Source: Lachnospiraceae bacterium (GTDB lineage Bacteria; Bacillota; Clostridia; Lachnospirales; Lachnospiraceae). Taken from it: 64,000 bases of DNA. The notes beneath the pieces were generated by a model, which was not told the DNA's origin, did not search any database, and was given only the letters and a program-made list of their open reading frames with translations. A program made the position numbers and the translations under genes. Of the stretch, positions 8,107 through 15,122 are shown in pieces (positions within the stretch are counted from its first letter, which is position 1; every line of letters starts with the position of its first letter). The DNA is taken from NCBI GenBank assembly GCA_021153325.1, contig JAGKTQ010000001.1, forward strand, positions 1 through 64,000, in the 5' to 3' direction.

Positions 8107-8523
8107 ATGGAAAAGGATACACATCTTGTCAATATATATCTTAAAATACACAATAAACGCCCAATAACGATGGATGATTTGGAATATCTGGCAAAGTATG
8201 CTCCGGAGTGTTTTGAGAAAACGTGCAAAAATGTTGTATATAATATTCCTGAGGCAAAGCCGATTATGGAACCAGATACCTCAAAATCCTTGGAGATCGA
8301 TAAAGAGCCGGAGCCTTCTGAAAAGCAAAATATAGAAACGGTTCTGGAAAATTTAAAGCGGTTGGAAATTAATGATTTCCCTGTTGCAAATGTTAATGCG
8401 GATGAAGTAAAGAGTCTGTTAGGAAATTTGTATATGGAACTGTTATTTCCTCATAACGATAAAAACACCTTTATGAATATGGTAAACAATGAGAATACCT
8501 CACTATTTGATAAAAAGGTATAA
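8107..8523 (+). CDS. Hypothetical protein paired with a DUF4317 protein
   Basis: This 138-residue acidic protein matches no family I recognise. The N-terminal half (LVNIYLKIHNKRPITMDDLEYLAKYAPECFEKTC) looks helical. A linker rich in E, P and K follows, and then a second helical part. There is no signal peptide or membrane segment. AGGAG precedes the ATG at 8107; the frame extends upstream to 8056, but that part overlaps the likely ogt promoter region. It lies 40 bases upstream of the DUF4317 gene and probably forms an operon with it. Confidence 0.7.
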   Translation: MEKDTHLVNIYLKIHNKRPITMDDLEYLAKYAPECFEKTCKNVVYNIPEAKPIMEPDTSKSLEIDKEPEPSEKQNIETVLENLKRLEINDFPVANVNADEVKSLLGNLYMELLFPHNDKNTFMNMVNNENTSLFDKKV

Positions 8524-8563
8524 AGTGAGAACAAAAGAAAGATGCAGTTTGGAGTGAATTACG

Positions 8564-9187
8564 ATGATTAACAGAGAAGATATGTTGGAGCTGACAAGGC
8601 GTATGACACCAGCAAGAAGCTGTTTCGACAGAATTGCAGGAGCTTATATCAATGACATGGGAGAAGTGGATGAGAGTTTTAATATTCACTTTGGAAAACT
8701 TTCCAGTTCTGAAAAAGCAAGAAATTTAGAATTGGCAAAGGCAGTTCCTTTTTCTAAAACCAATATACAGTTAAAAGAATATGATTTCCCTGATGCAGTA
8801 AAAGGCAAAGATAGCATGTGGCAATTGCTTCAGGCAATTCAGCAATGTGGCTTGAAAAATGATGCATTGATGGAAGTGTTATATGAACAGATAGCAGACG
8901 GATATCCGGTTGATCATGAGTTTGCAATATATGTATTCCATGGAGTATACGATGTGCCTTTAAAAGCAAAAGACAAGGAAAGTTTATGGGAATCAGAGGA
9001 AGTGTATGATTTTATTATTTGTACAGTAAGTCCTATGCGTGAACAATACGAACCGGCAGAACCTGTTTTTGGATTTTTGTATCCAGCTTTTTTGGATAGG
9101 AGCGCAAACAAAGATAAAATTGAGATTTTCCATGCAGATTCTAACAAAATAGAAGAAGGTCTGATGTACAAATTATTAGGAAAGTGA
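8564..9187 (+). CDS. DUF4317-family protein, short form
   Basis: This 207-residue protein matches the N-terminal half of DUF4317 proteins. It has the opening NREDMLELTRRM, the repeated hydrophobic/acidic pattern with FAIYVFHGVYDVPLKAKD and EVYDFIICTVSP, and then FGFLYPAFLDRSANKDKIEI. Full-length members in Clostridia run to about 400 residues with a further C-terminal part that is absent here. The gene ends cleanly in TGA, so this may be a natural short subfamily or an old truncation. The function of the family is unknown. It follows the hypothetical gene at 8107. Confidence 0.75.
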   Translation: MINREDMLELTRRMTPARSCFDRIAGAYINDMGEVDESFNIHFGKLSSSEKARNLELAKAVPFSKTNIQLKEYDFPDAVKGKDSMWQLLQAIQQCGLKNDALMEVLYEQIADGYPVDHEFAIYVFHGVYDVPLKAKDKESLWESEEVYDFIICTVSPMREQYEPAEPVFGFLYPAFLDRSANKDKIEIFHADSNKIEEGLMYKLLGK

Positions 9188-9244
9188 AAAAGAAACGATA
9201 AATCAAAGTCAAAAAGGTAAATTTAAGTATTGTAAGGATTTCCA

Positions 9245-9273
9245 TTGCCGTTTGTTGTATTTTCATATATAAT
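9245..9273 (+). promoter_or_regulatory. Promoter of the OPT transporter gene
   Basis: TTGCCG (9245-9250), 17 bases, TATAAT (9268-9273). Transcription would start near 9280, leaving a leader of about 30 bases before the ATG. Confidence 0.7.
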
Positions 9274-9309
9274 AGTTGGGTAACTAAAAAAATAGAAGGA
9301 ATGGGAAAA

Positions 9310-11244
9310 ATGAGTCAAGAAAACGAATTTAAACCTTTTGTTCCGGCAGAAAAAACGATGCCGGAGTTCACAGCAACGTCCATTATATTGGGCATTATCT
9401 TAGCAGTTGTATTCGGTGCTGCGAATGCATATTTAGGATTAAGAGTAGGTATGACTGTATCAGCGTCAATTCCAGCTGCAGTTATTTCTATGGGAATTAT
9501 CCGAATGATTTTGAAAAAGGAATCCATATTGGAAAACAATATGGTACAGACCATCGGTTCTGCGGGTGAATCCGTAGCAGCTGGTGCGATCTTTACTTTG
9601 CCAGCACTTTTTTTATGGGCAAAGGAATGGGGAACAGAAGCACCTTCTTTAGTGGAAATTGCTATTATTGCATTTATTGGTGGAGCACTTGGTGTTTTAT
9701 TTATGATCCCGCTTAGAAAAGCGTTAATCGTGCAAGAACATGGTACACTTCCATATCCGGAAGGACAAGCTTGTGCAGAAGTTCTTGTTGCAGGTGAGGA
9801 AGGTGGAGCAAAGGCTTCTACTGTATTTGCCGGACTTGGAATTGCAGCCGCATACAAATTTATTGCTGACGGATTAAAAGCTTTCCCAAGTGAAGTACAT
9901 TATGAAATTCCGGCATACAAAGGTTCCGGTTTTGGAGCAGATGTACTTCCGGCATTACTTGGTGTTGGTTATATTTGTGGACCGAAAATTTCATCCTACC
10001 TGTTAGCAGGTGGTGTTTTAGGATGGTTTGTGATCATGCCATTGATCGTTCTTTTTGGTGCAAATATTACGTTATTCCCGGCAGATGTTACAGTAGCAGA
10101 ATTATACGCAGAGGGCGGTTCTTTTGCTATCTGGTCTAATTATGTAAAATATATCGGTGCCGGTGCAGTAGCTTGTGGTGGTATTTTAAGCTTGATCAAG
10201 TCCTTACCACTCATTGTTAAAACCTTTAAAGATGCTTTAAAAGGCTTCGGCAAAGGAGCTAAGTCAGAAGAACGTACAAATCAGGATCTGGATATCCGTT
10301 TTATCCTTATTGGAGTTGTACTTTTAATTCTTGCAATCTGGCTTGTACCAGTAATTCCGATTAATCTTTTCGGTGCATTTTTAGTTGTTGTATTTGGTTT
10401 CTTCTTTGCAACAGTATCTTCCAGAATGGTTGGACTTGTAGGAAGCAGTAATAACCCGGTATCCGGAATGACGATTGCAACACTTTTAGTTGCAGCTCTT
10501 GCTTTAAAAGCAACAGGAACGATTGGACAGGCAGGAATGACCGCAGCGATCGCAATCGGTGGAGTTATTTGTATTGTTGCAGCAATCGCTGGCGATACCT
10601 CTCAGGATTTAAAGACAGGTTATATTTTAGGTGCAACACCAAAGAAACAGCAGATCGGTGAGTTAATTGGTGTTCTTGCTTCTTCCATAGCAATCGGTGG
10701 TGTATTATATTTGTTGGACGCTGCATGGGGATATGGTTCAGCAGAACTTCCAGCACCACAGGCAACTTTGATGAAGATGATCGTAGAAGGTGTTATGGGT
10801 GGTAACTTACCTTGGACTTTAGTTGGTATCGGTGCATTTATTGCAATTATCGTTGAAATTTTAGGTATTCCGGTACTTCCATTTGCAATCGGATTATATT
10901 TACCAGTTCACTTAAGCGTACCAATGATGATTGGTGGTGGCGTAAGATGGCTTGTTGAAAAGAAGAAAAAAGGCGATGAACAGAAACAGGCAGTAGAAAA
11001 TGGTGTCCTTTACAGTTCAGGTCTTATTGCAGGTGAAGGAATTGTAGGTATTCTGCTTGCTGTATTTGCTATTATTCAGCTTCCGAGCGGAAAATCTTTA
11101 GGAGATGCTATCAGTGAGTTTTTACCAAATCTCATCCCAGCTTTACAAAATGTAAATGTTGGTAATATCATTGGTATTATTGCATTTGCTTTACTGACAC
11201 TTTCCTTATGGCAATTCTGTGTTCGTAAGAGCAAAAAAGCATAA
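9310..11244 (+). CDS. OPT-family oligopeptide transporter
   Basis: This 644-residue protein has about 14-16 membrane segments and the OPT signature near the N-terminus: ILGIILAVVFGAANAYLGLR, then VGMTVSASIPAAVISMGI. Further matches are the loop VQEHGTLPYPEGQACAEVL and the later SSNNPVSGMTIATLL. Members of this bacterial clade import oligopeptides or related amino-acid conjugates, probably coupled to protons. I chose ATG 9310, with GAAGGA nine bases upstream, over ATG 9301, which abuts that site. A PqqD-like gene follows at 11 bases, and this pairing is common in Clostridia. Confidence 0.92.
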   Translation: MSQENEFKPFVPAEKTMPEFTATSIILGIILAVVFGAANAYLGLRVGMTVSASIPAAVISMGIIRMILKKESILENNMVQTIGSAGESVAAGAIFTLPALFLWAKEWGTEAPSLVEIAIIAFIGGALGVLFMIPLRKALIVQEHGTLPYPEGQACAEVLVAGEEGGAKASTVFAGLGIAAAYKFIADGLKAFPSEVHYEIPAYKGSGFGADVLPALLGVGYICGPKISSYLLAGGVLGWFVIMPLIVLFGANITLFPADVTVAELYAEGGSFAIWSNYVKYIGAGAVACGGILSLIKSLPLIVKTFKDALKGFGKGAKSEERTNQDLDIRFILIGVVLLILAIWLVPVIPINLFGAFLVVVFGFFFATVSSRMVGLVGSSNNPVSGMTIATLLVAALALKATGTIGQAGMTAAIAIGGVICIVAAIAGDTSQDLKTGYILGATPKKQQIGELIGVLASSIAIGGVLYLLDAAWGYGSAELPAPQATLMKMIVEGVMGGNLPWTLVGIGAFIAIIVEILGIPVLPFAIGLYLPVHLSVPMMIGGGVRWLVEKKKKGDEQKQAVENGVLYSSGLIAGEGIVGILLAVFAIIQLPSGKSLGDAISEFLPNLIPALQNVNVGNIIGIIAFALLTLSLWQFCVRKSKKA

Positions 11245-11255
11245 AGGAGCCGCTG

Positions 11256-11603
11256 GTGAAAAAAAAGGAAAACTTTATGGATTATGTTCCATGCTGCAAT
11301 CCGATTTATGCATGGGATGCGGATGAAAAGGGTATTGTGACAGTCCATGTTGTAAACAAAGGATTTTATAACTGGCTTGCACAGAAATTGTTTAAAAAAC
11401 CACGTATAAGCCATATAAAGTTGGACGAGTATGGTAGTTTCGTCTGGAAACAGATGGATGGTAAGAGAAACATTTTTGAAATATCCAAGCTTGTAAAAGA
11501 AAAATTTGGAGCAGAAGCAGAACCTGTTCTTGACAGACTGGTAAAATATTTTCAGATATTGTATCAGAATAAATTTATTGGATACGTAAAACAAAAGAAG
11601 TAG
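11256..11603 (+). CDS. PqqD-like (RRE-fold) protein linked to OPT transporter
   Basis: This 115-residue protein contains a PqqD-like winged-helix fold in its second half: LDEYGSFVWKQMDGKRNIFE, then ISKLVKEKFGAEAEPVLDRL. In peptide-maturation systems such domains hold the leader peptide for a radical SAM enzyme, but none is present here. The N-terminal 60 residues (YVPCCNPIYAWDADEKGIVTV) are an extra region. It starts at a GTG with GGAGCC upstream, 11 bases after the OPT gene. It may bind a peptide or the transporter itself, which is inference only. Confidence 0.8.
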   Translation: MKKKENFMDYVPCCNPIYAWDADEKGIVTVHVVNKGFYNWLAQKLFKKPRISHIKLDEYGSFVWKQMDGKRNIFEISKLVKEKFGAEAEPVLDRLVKYFQILYQNKFIGYVKQKK

Positions 11604-11627
11604 TGCCTTATTGGCGCTACTTTTTTT
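11599..11627 (+). terminator. Intrinsic terminator of the OPT-PqqD operon
   Basis: AGTAGTGCC (11599-11607), a 5-base loop, GGCGCTACT (11613-11621), then a run of Ts. The stop codon of the PqqD-like gene lies in the stem. Confidence 0.85.
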
Positions 11628-11656
11628 AACTCATAGGAAATTCCTCTGAGTTAAAA
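11624..11656. repeat. 33-bp near-perfect palindrome followed by a GC-rich patch
   Basis: Two 16-base arms (TTTTAACTCATAGGAA and TTCCTCTGAGTTAAAA) match at 15 of 16 positions around a single central base. A patch rich in GCGC and CTTCG follows (about 11657-11700), unlike the AT-rich surroundings. It may be a dispersed palindromic element, or a second terminator-like hairpin reading into the region. Confidence 0.6.
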
Positions 11657-11721
11657 TCACTTCGTGCAAACGATGCGCAGCTTCGCGCGCGGAACAAAAG
11701 CTGTGCAGAGAGTGGGAAAAG

Positions 11722-11750
11722 TTGAAATGGTATCACAAGTATAATATAAT
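11722..11750 (+). promoter_or_regulatory. Promoter of the LURP-one remnant
   Basis: TTGAAA (11722-11727), 17 bases, TATAAT (11745-11750). An ACGGAGGG ribosome site follows, so expression signals are intact although the gene is not. Confidence 0.65.
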
Positions 11751-11782
11751 TGGCTAAAGGAATTCGACGGAGGGAATTTATT

Positions 11783-11920
11783 ATGAAATTATTAATTAAA
11801 CAGCGTGTTTTTGCATGGGGAGATACTTATGTGATCAATATAGCAGATCCACAGGATGAACTCATGGGTATGATGCTTGTCATTGCAATTGATGCGGCTA
11901 ATTGCTCCAATAATGATTAG
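11783..11920 (+). pseudogene. Internally deleted LURP-one/YxjI-family gene
   Basis: A 45-codon reading frame encodes MKLLIKQRVFAWGDTYVI followed directly by NIADPQDELMGMMLVIAIDA. The first part is the typical N-terminus of YxjI/LURP-one (Tubby-like) proteins of about 160 residues. The second is their typical C-terminal helix. The intervening beta-barrel of about 110 residues is missing, with the frame kept. A good ribosome site and promoter remain. The junction is near 11834-11842. The product can hardly fold as the parent protein, so I list it as a pseudogene. A small natural peptide remains possible. Confidence 0.75.
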
Positions 11921-12003
11921 TTGTACGACATGATGTTACCTTTTGGGAAGTAGGTGCATATTTTCGGGAAATGTAAATTTTGAAAGTATTTATAAATCGC
12001 AAG

Positions 12004-12032
12004 TTGTAAGTAGAAAAATTAGTGAGTATAAT
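12004..12032 (+). promoter_or_regulatory. Promoter of the VbhA-Fic operon
   Basis: TTGTAA (12004-12009), 17 bases, TATAAT (12027-12032), about 60 bases upstream of the antitoxin start. Confidence 0.65.
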
Positions 12033-12094
12033 ATAAATAAGGTTCATATAAATTATTTTGAGAAGTCTACTAAGTTTGAAGGAAGGTATTTTTT

Positions 12095-12268
12095 ATGAGT
12101 CAAAATGAAAGAATTATTGAAAATGTAAATGCAACAATGGCCATGGAAAATATGCCATTAGAGAACGAAGATAGAGGAAGAATTCTTGAATGTTTGGAGG
12201 GCAGAATATCTTTTCAAGAGGCAGTAGAAGCACTAGTGAATAAGTATACACATAAGCAGGTGTTTTAA
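12095..12268 (+). CDS. VbhA-like antitoxin of a Fic toxin
   Basis: This 57-residue all-helical protein shows the class I Fic inhibitor motif [S/T]xxxE[G/N] as TMAMEN at residues 14-19. In this family that helix blocks ATP binding in the Fic active site through its glutamate. The rest (RGRILECLEGRISFQEAVEAL) matches the second and third helices of VbhA-type antitoxins. Its stop overlaps the toxin start by one base (TAATG), so the two are translationally coupled, with the antitoxin made first. It is too small for most automatic gene callers. Confidence 0.88.
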   Translation: MSQNERIIENVNATMAMENMPLENEDRGRILECLEGRISFQEAVEALVNKYTHKQVF

Positions 12269-12870
12269 TGATGAATGAATATTACTATGAATATGAGCAA
12301 GATAGTTTTTATTGTTATCCGCACACGTATGTTTTAAAAAACAAATTAGGTATTACTGATGAGGAAGAATTAAAGAAAGCGGAACGAGAAATAACAGCAC
12401 TTAGAACAGCACAGTTAATGCAGAATCCAATGGAAGGGATTTTTGACTTTGATTTTTTAAAAAGAATACATTTATTTCTTTTTGGTGATATATATGAATG
12501 GGCGGGACAAACAAGGAATGTAAATATTTCTAAAGGAAATCAATTTTGCAGATGTGAATTTATTGAAGACCAGATGAATAATGTAATGCAAAAATTAAAG
12601 AAAGAAGAGTATTTAGCTGGGTTGAAAAAGGAAAAATTGGCTCAGAGATTATCCTATTATATAGGAGAGATTAATGCAATACATCCATTTCGTGAAGGGA
12701 ATGGAAGGACACAAAGGATGTTTATTGAGTTACTAGCGGAGCATAATGGATATCATTTGGATTTTTCCAAGATATCAAATGAAGAAATGTTGGAAGCAAG
12801 TTTGCAAACTTTTAATTTAGAGTATGAGTATATGGCAGAATTATTTATGAAAGCTTTAGATAAAAAGTAG
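12268..12870 (+). CDS. Fic-domain toxin (AMP transferase)
   Basis: This 200-residue single-domain Fic protein has the full catalytic motif HPFREGNGRTQR at about residues 139-150, with the histidine base, the acidic metal ligand and both arginines. The beta-hairpin flap QTRNVNISKGNQF lies at about residue 80, and GDIYEWAGQ just before it is typical. Such enzymes transfer AMP to target proteins; VbhT-like toxins modify DNA gyrase and topoisomerase IV, though the target here is unknown. The upstream TMAMEN-bearing gene is the cognate inhibitor. The start is at 12268 or the adjacent ATG at 12271. Confidence 0.92.
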   Translation: MMNEYYYEYEQDSFYCYPHTYVLKNKLGITDEEELKKAEREITALRTAQLMQNPMEGIFDFDFLKRIHLFLFGDIYEWAGQTRNVNISKGNQFCRCEFIEDQMNNVMQKLKKEEYLAGLKKEKLAQRLSYYIGEINAIHPFREGNGRTQRMFIELLAEHNGYHLDFSKISNEEMLEASLQTFNLEYEYMAELFMKALDKK

Positions 12871-12895
12871 TTTAGATATATAGAGAATATATTTG

Positions 12896-12935
12896 AAGGA
12901 CGGTTGAACTGTTGAAAGCTCGAAACGTCCTTTTA
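12896..12935 (+). terminator. Weak intrinsic terminator after the Fic gene
   Basis: AAGGACG (12896-12902) pairs with CGTCCTT (12926-12932), followed by a T-rich run. The loop is long, so its strength is uncertain. Confidence 0.5.
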
Positions 12936-12960
12936 TTATAAATAGAATGGAGAAAATAAG

Positions 12961-13629
12961 ATGATAAGGGCAATTATTTTTGATTTTGATTATACACTGG
13001 GAGATTCCACAAATGGTATTGCACTCAGTATCAATTATGCCTTGGAAAAGTTGGGGTATTCTGCACAAAATATTGTAGATATAAAAAAGACAATCGGTTT
13101 GTCTTTAAAGGATACATATAAGGCACTGACTTTAAAAGATAATTTGGCAGAAGCGGAACAATTTGCTGCATTATTTAAGGAGAAAGCAGATGAGGTCATG
13201 GTTGCTAATACACAGTTGTATGATGGGGTAGAGGTAGTTTTAAAGAAACTGAAGGCAAAGGGGTGTAAAATTGGTATTGTTACAACGAAATTTCATTATA
13301 GAATCGAACAGATATTAAATAAATTCGGTATGTCGGAGTGGATCGATCTTATTGTTGGTGCCGAGGACGTAAAAATAGCGAAACCAGATCCAGAAGGCTT
13401 GCTTTGGGCAGTAGAACATTTGGGCATAGCAAAGGATGAGATTCTTTATGTAGGGGATAGCCATGTGGATGCCAGAACCGCTGAAAATGCGAGTGTAAAT
13501 TTTGCAGGAGTATTGACAGGAACGACAAGTAAGGAAACATTTAAAAAGTATCAAAGTGTTTTTTTAGGAGAAAACATTTTGGACATTTATCATTTTATTT
13601 CAGCTTGGAATGAGAAGAGGCCAGAATAA
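12961..13629 (+). CDS. HAD-family hydrolase, phosphoglycolate-phosphatase-like
   Basis: This 222-residue protein is a HAD phosphatase with a C1-type helical cap. Motif I is FDFDYTLGDS with the nucleophile and acid aspartates, motif II is the threonine in GIVTTKFH, motif III is the lysine in KPDPEGL, and motif IV is YVGDSHVDA. Gph-like and YfnB-like enzymes dephosphorylate small phosphorylated metabolites; the substrate cannot be read from the sequence. The ATG at 12961 has GGAG at proper spacing. It is followed by aroA about 135 bases on, with no clear terminator between them. Confidence 0.88.
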   Translation: MIRAIIFDFDYTLGDSTNGIALSINYALEKLGYSAQNIVDIKKTIGLSLKDTYKALTLKDNLAEAEQFAALFKEKADEVMVANTQLYDGVEVVLKKLKAKGCKIGIVTTKFHYRIEQILNKFGMSEWIDLIVGAEDVKIAKPDPEGLLWAVEHLGIAKDEILYVGDSHVDARTAENASVNFAGVLTGTTSKETFKKYQSVFLGENILDIYHFISAWNEKRPE

Positions 13630-13765
13630 AGGAGCAATTTAGTAATCCGTATATAAAGTAACAGTGCGTTATTTCCTTGTTTTTTCCTGTAGTAGATGCG
13701 ATAATAGCAGGAGAAATGATTGGATACTTAAAGAGAGCGATACAGAACCTGCTAGGAGGATGAAT

Positions 13766-15112
13766 ATGAATCAAGATATTTACGAAGTGAAATGTCCGAA
13801 AAAAATAAATAGAACTGTGATGGTGGAAACGGCAGTGCCAGGCTCAAAATCTATTACGAACAGAGCCTTACTTCTTGCAGCAATGGCAGAAGGCACAAGT
13901 ACGATCAAAGGATGCCTTACAAGTGAGGACGCACGGCACTTTTTAGAATGTTTGAAAACGCTTGGTTTTCCAGTCGAAGAGACATCGGATATGGGGCTTG
14001 GCAGTAATGTGACTATAACCGGTTATGGCGGAGCCATTCCCATCAAAAAAGCAGAAATTTATGTGGGGAGTGCGGGAACAGCAGCCAGATTTTTAGTGGC
14101 GATGCTGGCATTTTCTGATGGCGAGTACATAGTTAATTCTTCAGAACAGATGAAAAAACGTCCCATGCAGCCTTTAATAGATTCTCTGAAAAATGCAGGA
14201 GCTATCGTAGAGTGCTTGGAAGAAGAGGGGCGTTTCCCATTACATATTATTGGAGCAAAGGATAAGAAAGCGATACCGGACAGTTTTACTGTCAATATAG
14301 ATAAAAGCTCACAGTTTTTAAGTGCACTGCTCATTGCAGTAGGAACACTTGGGAAACAAGCAGAGATTCATGTAGTAGGAGCTCATGGTCTTAGTTATGT
14401 AGATCTGACTGCGGAAATGATGAAAAGTTTCGGGATCACTGTGGAAAAAAAGGCTGTGAATGGGCAGATAAAATATATTTTTTCAGGAGATGGCAGTTAC
14501 AGAGCAATGGAATATGATGTAGAGCCTGATATGTCGGCGGCTGCTTATTTTTATGCGCTGGCAGCAGTATTGGGCACAAAAGTAGCTGTAAAAGGGGTAA
14601 AAGCCAATATGCTGCAGGGGGATGTGGAATTTCTTCATGTGCTGGAAAAAATGGGATGCGAGATACAAAAGTTAAAAAATGGAGATATAGCTGTATTCGG
14701 CACAGAGGATGGAAAACTGAAAGGCGGATTTACGATCGATATGTCTGCTTTTTCTGATCAGGCACTTACCTTAGCAGCAATAGCACCATTTGCAGATGCA
14801 CCAATAACGATAACCGGTATAGGGCATATTCGTTTACAGGAGTGTGATAGAATCAATGCAATTGCAAAAAATCTAACAGAACTTGGTATAAGAGTAGATG
14901 AAAAAACAGATGAAGTAACAATATATCCGGGTATGCCAAGGTCCGGTGAAGTAGAAACTTATGATGATCACAGAGTGGCAATGTCATTTGCACTTACAGG
15001 ACTCAGGACGGAGGGAGTATGCATCCTAAATCCATCCTGCTGTAAAAAGACATTTGCAGAATATTTTGAGGAGTTGGACAAGGTATTAACAAAACTTATG
15101 GCTGAATGTTAG
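13766..15112 (+). CDS. aroA: 3-phosphoshikimate 1-carboxyvinyltransferase (EPSP synthase)
   Basis: This 448-residue enzyme joins shikimate 3-phosphate and phosphoenolpyruvate in the shikimate pathway to aromatic amino acids. The active-site motifs are present: PGSKSITNRALLLAA at the N-terminus, VGSAGTAARFL (the NAGTA-type loop), the conserved D in FSDQALTLA, and DDHRVAMSFAL near the C-terminus. I chose ATG 13766, with AGGAGG six bases upstream, over ATG 13760, which abuts that site. No other shikimate gene is adjacent. In the leader TAGCAGG and CCTGCTA can pair just before the ribosome site, which may affect translation. Confidence 0.95.
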   Translation: MNQDIYEVKCPKKINRTVMVETAVPGSKSITNRALLLAAMAEGTSTIKGCLTSEDARHFLECLKTLGFPVEETSDMGLGSNVTITGYGGAIPIKKAEIYVGSAGTAARFLVAMLAFSDGEYIVNSSEQMKKRPMQPLIDSLKNAGAIVECLEEEGRFPLHIIGAKDKKAIPDSFTVNIDKSSQFLSALLIAVGTLGKQAEIHVVGAHGLSYVDLTAEMMKSFGITVEKKAVNGQIKYIFSGDGSYRAMEYDVEPDMSAAAYFYALAAVLGTKVAVKGVKANMLQGDVEFLHVLEKMGCEIQKLKNGDIAVFGTEDGKLKGGFTIDMSAFSDQALTLAAIAPFADAPITITGIGHIRLQECDRINAIAKNLTELGIRVDEKTDEVTIYPGMPRSGEVETYDDHRVAMSFALTGLRTEGVCILNPSCCKKTFAEYFEELDKVLTKLMAEC

Positions 15113-15122
15113 GAGGAGGGAC

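Noticed and set aside
9315..9857. Open reading frame of 180 codons on the minus strand within the OPT transporter gene
   Set aside because: It lies wholly antisense to a well-supported gene, is rich in Ala, Pro, Ser and Thr as expected from the reverse of membrane codons, and has no ribosome site or family match.
12095..12870. Prophage or integrative element carrying the Fic pair
   Set aside because: No integrase, attachment-site repeats, tRNA boundary or phage gene is found nearby.
13630..13760. T-box or other riboswitch upstream of aroA
   Set aside because: A TAGCAGG/CCTGCTA hairpin can form, but no T-box sequence, terminator or known aptamer core is visible.
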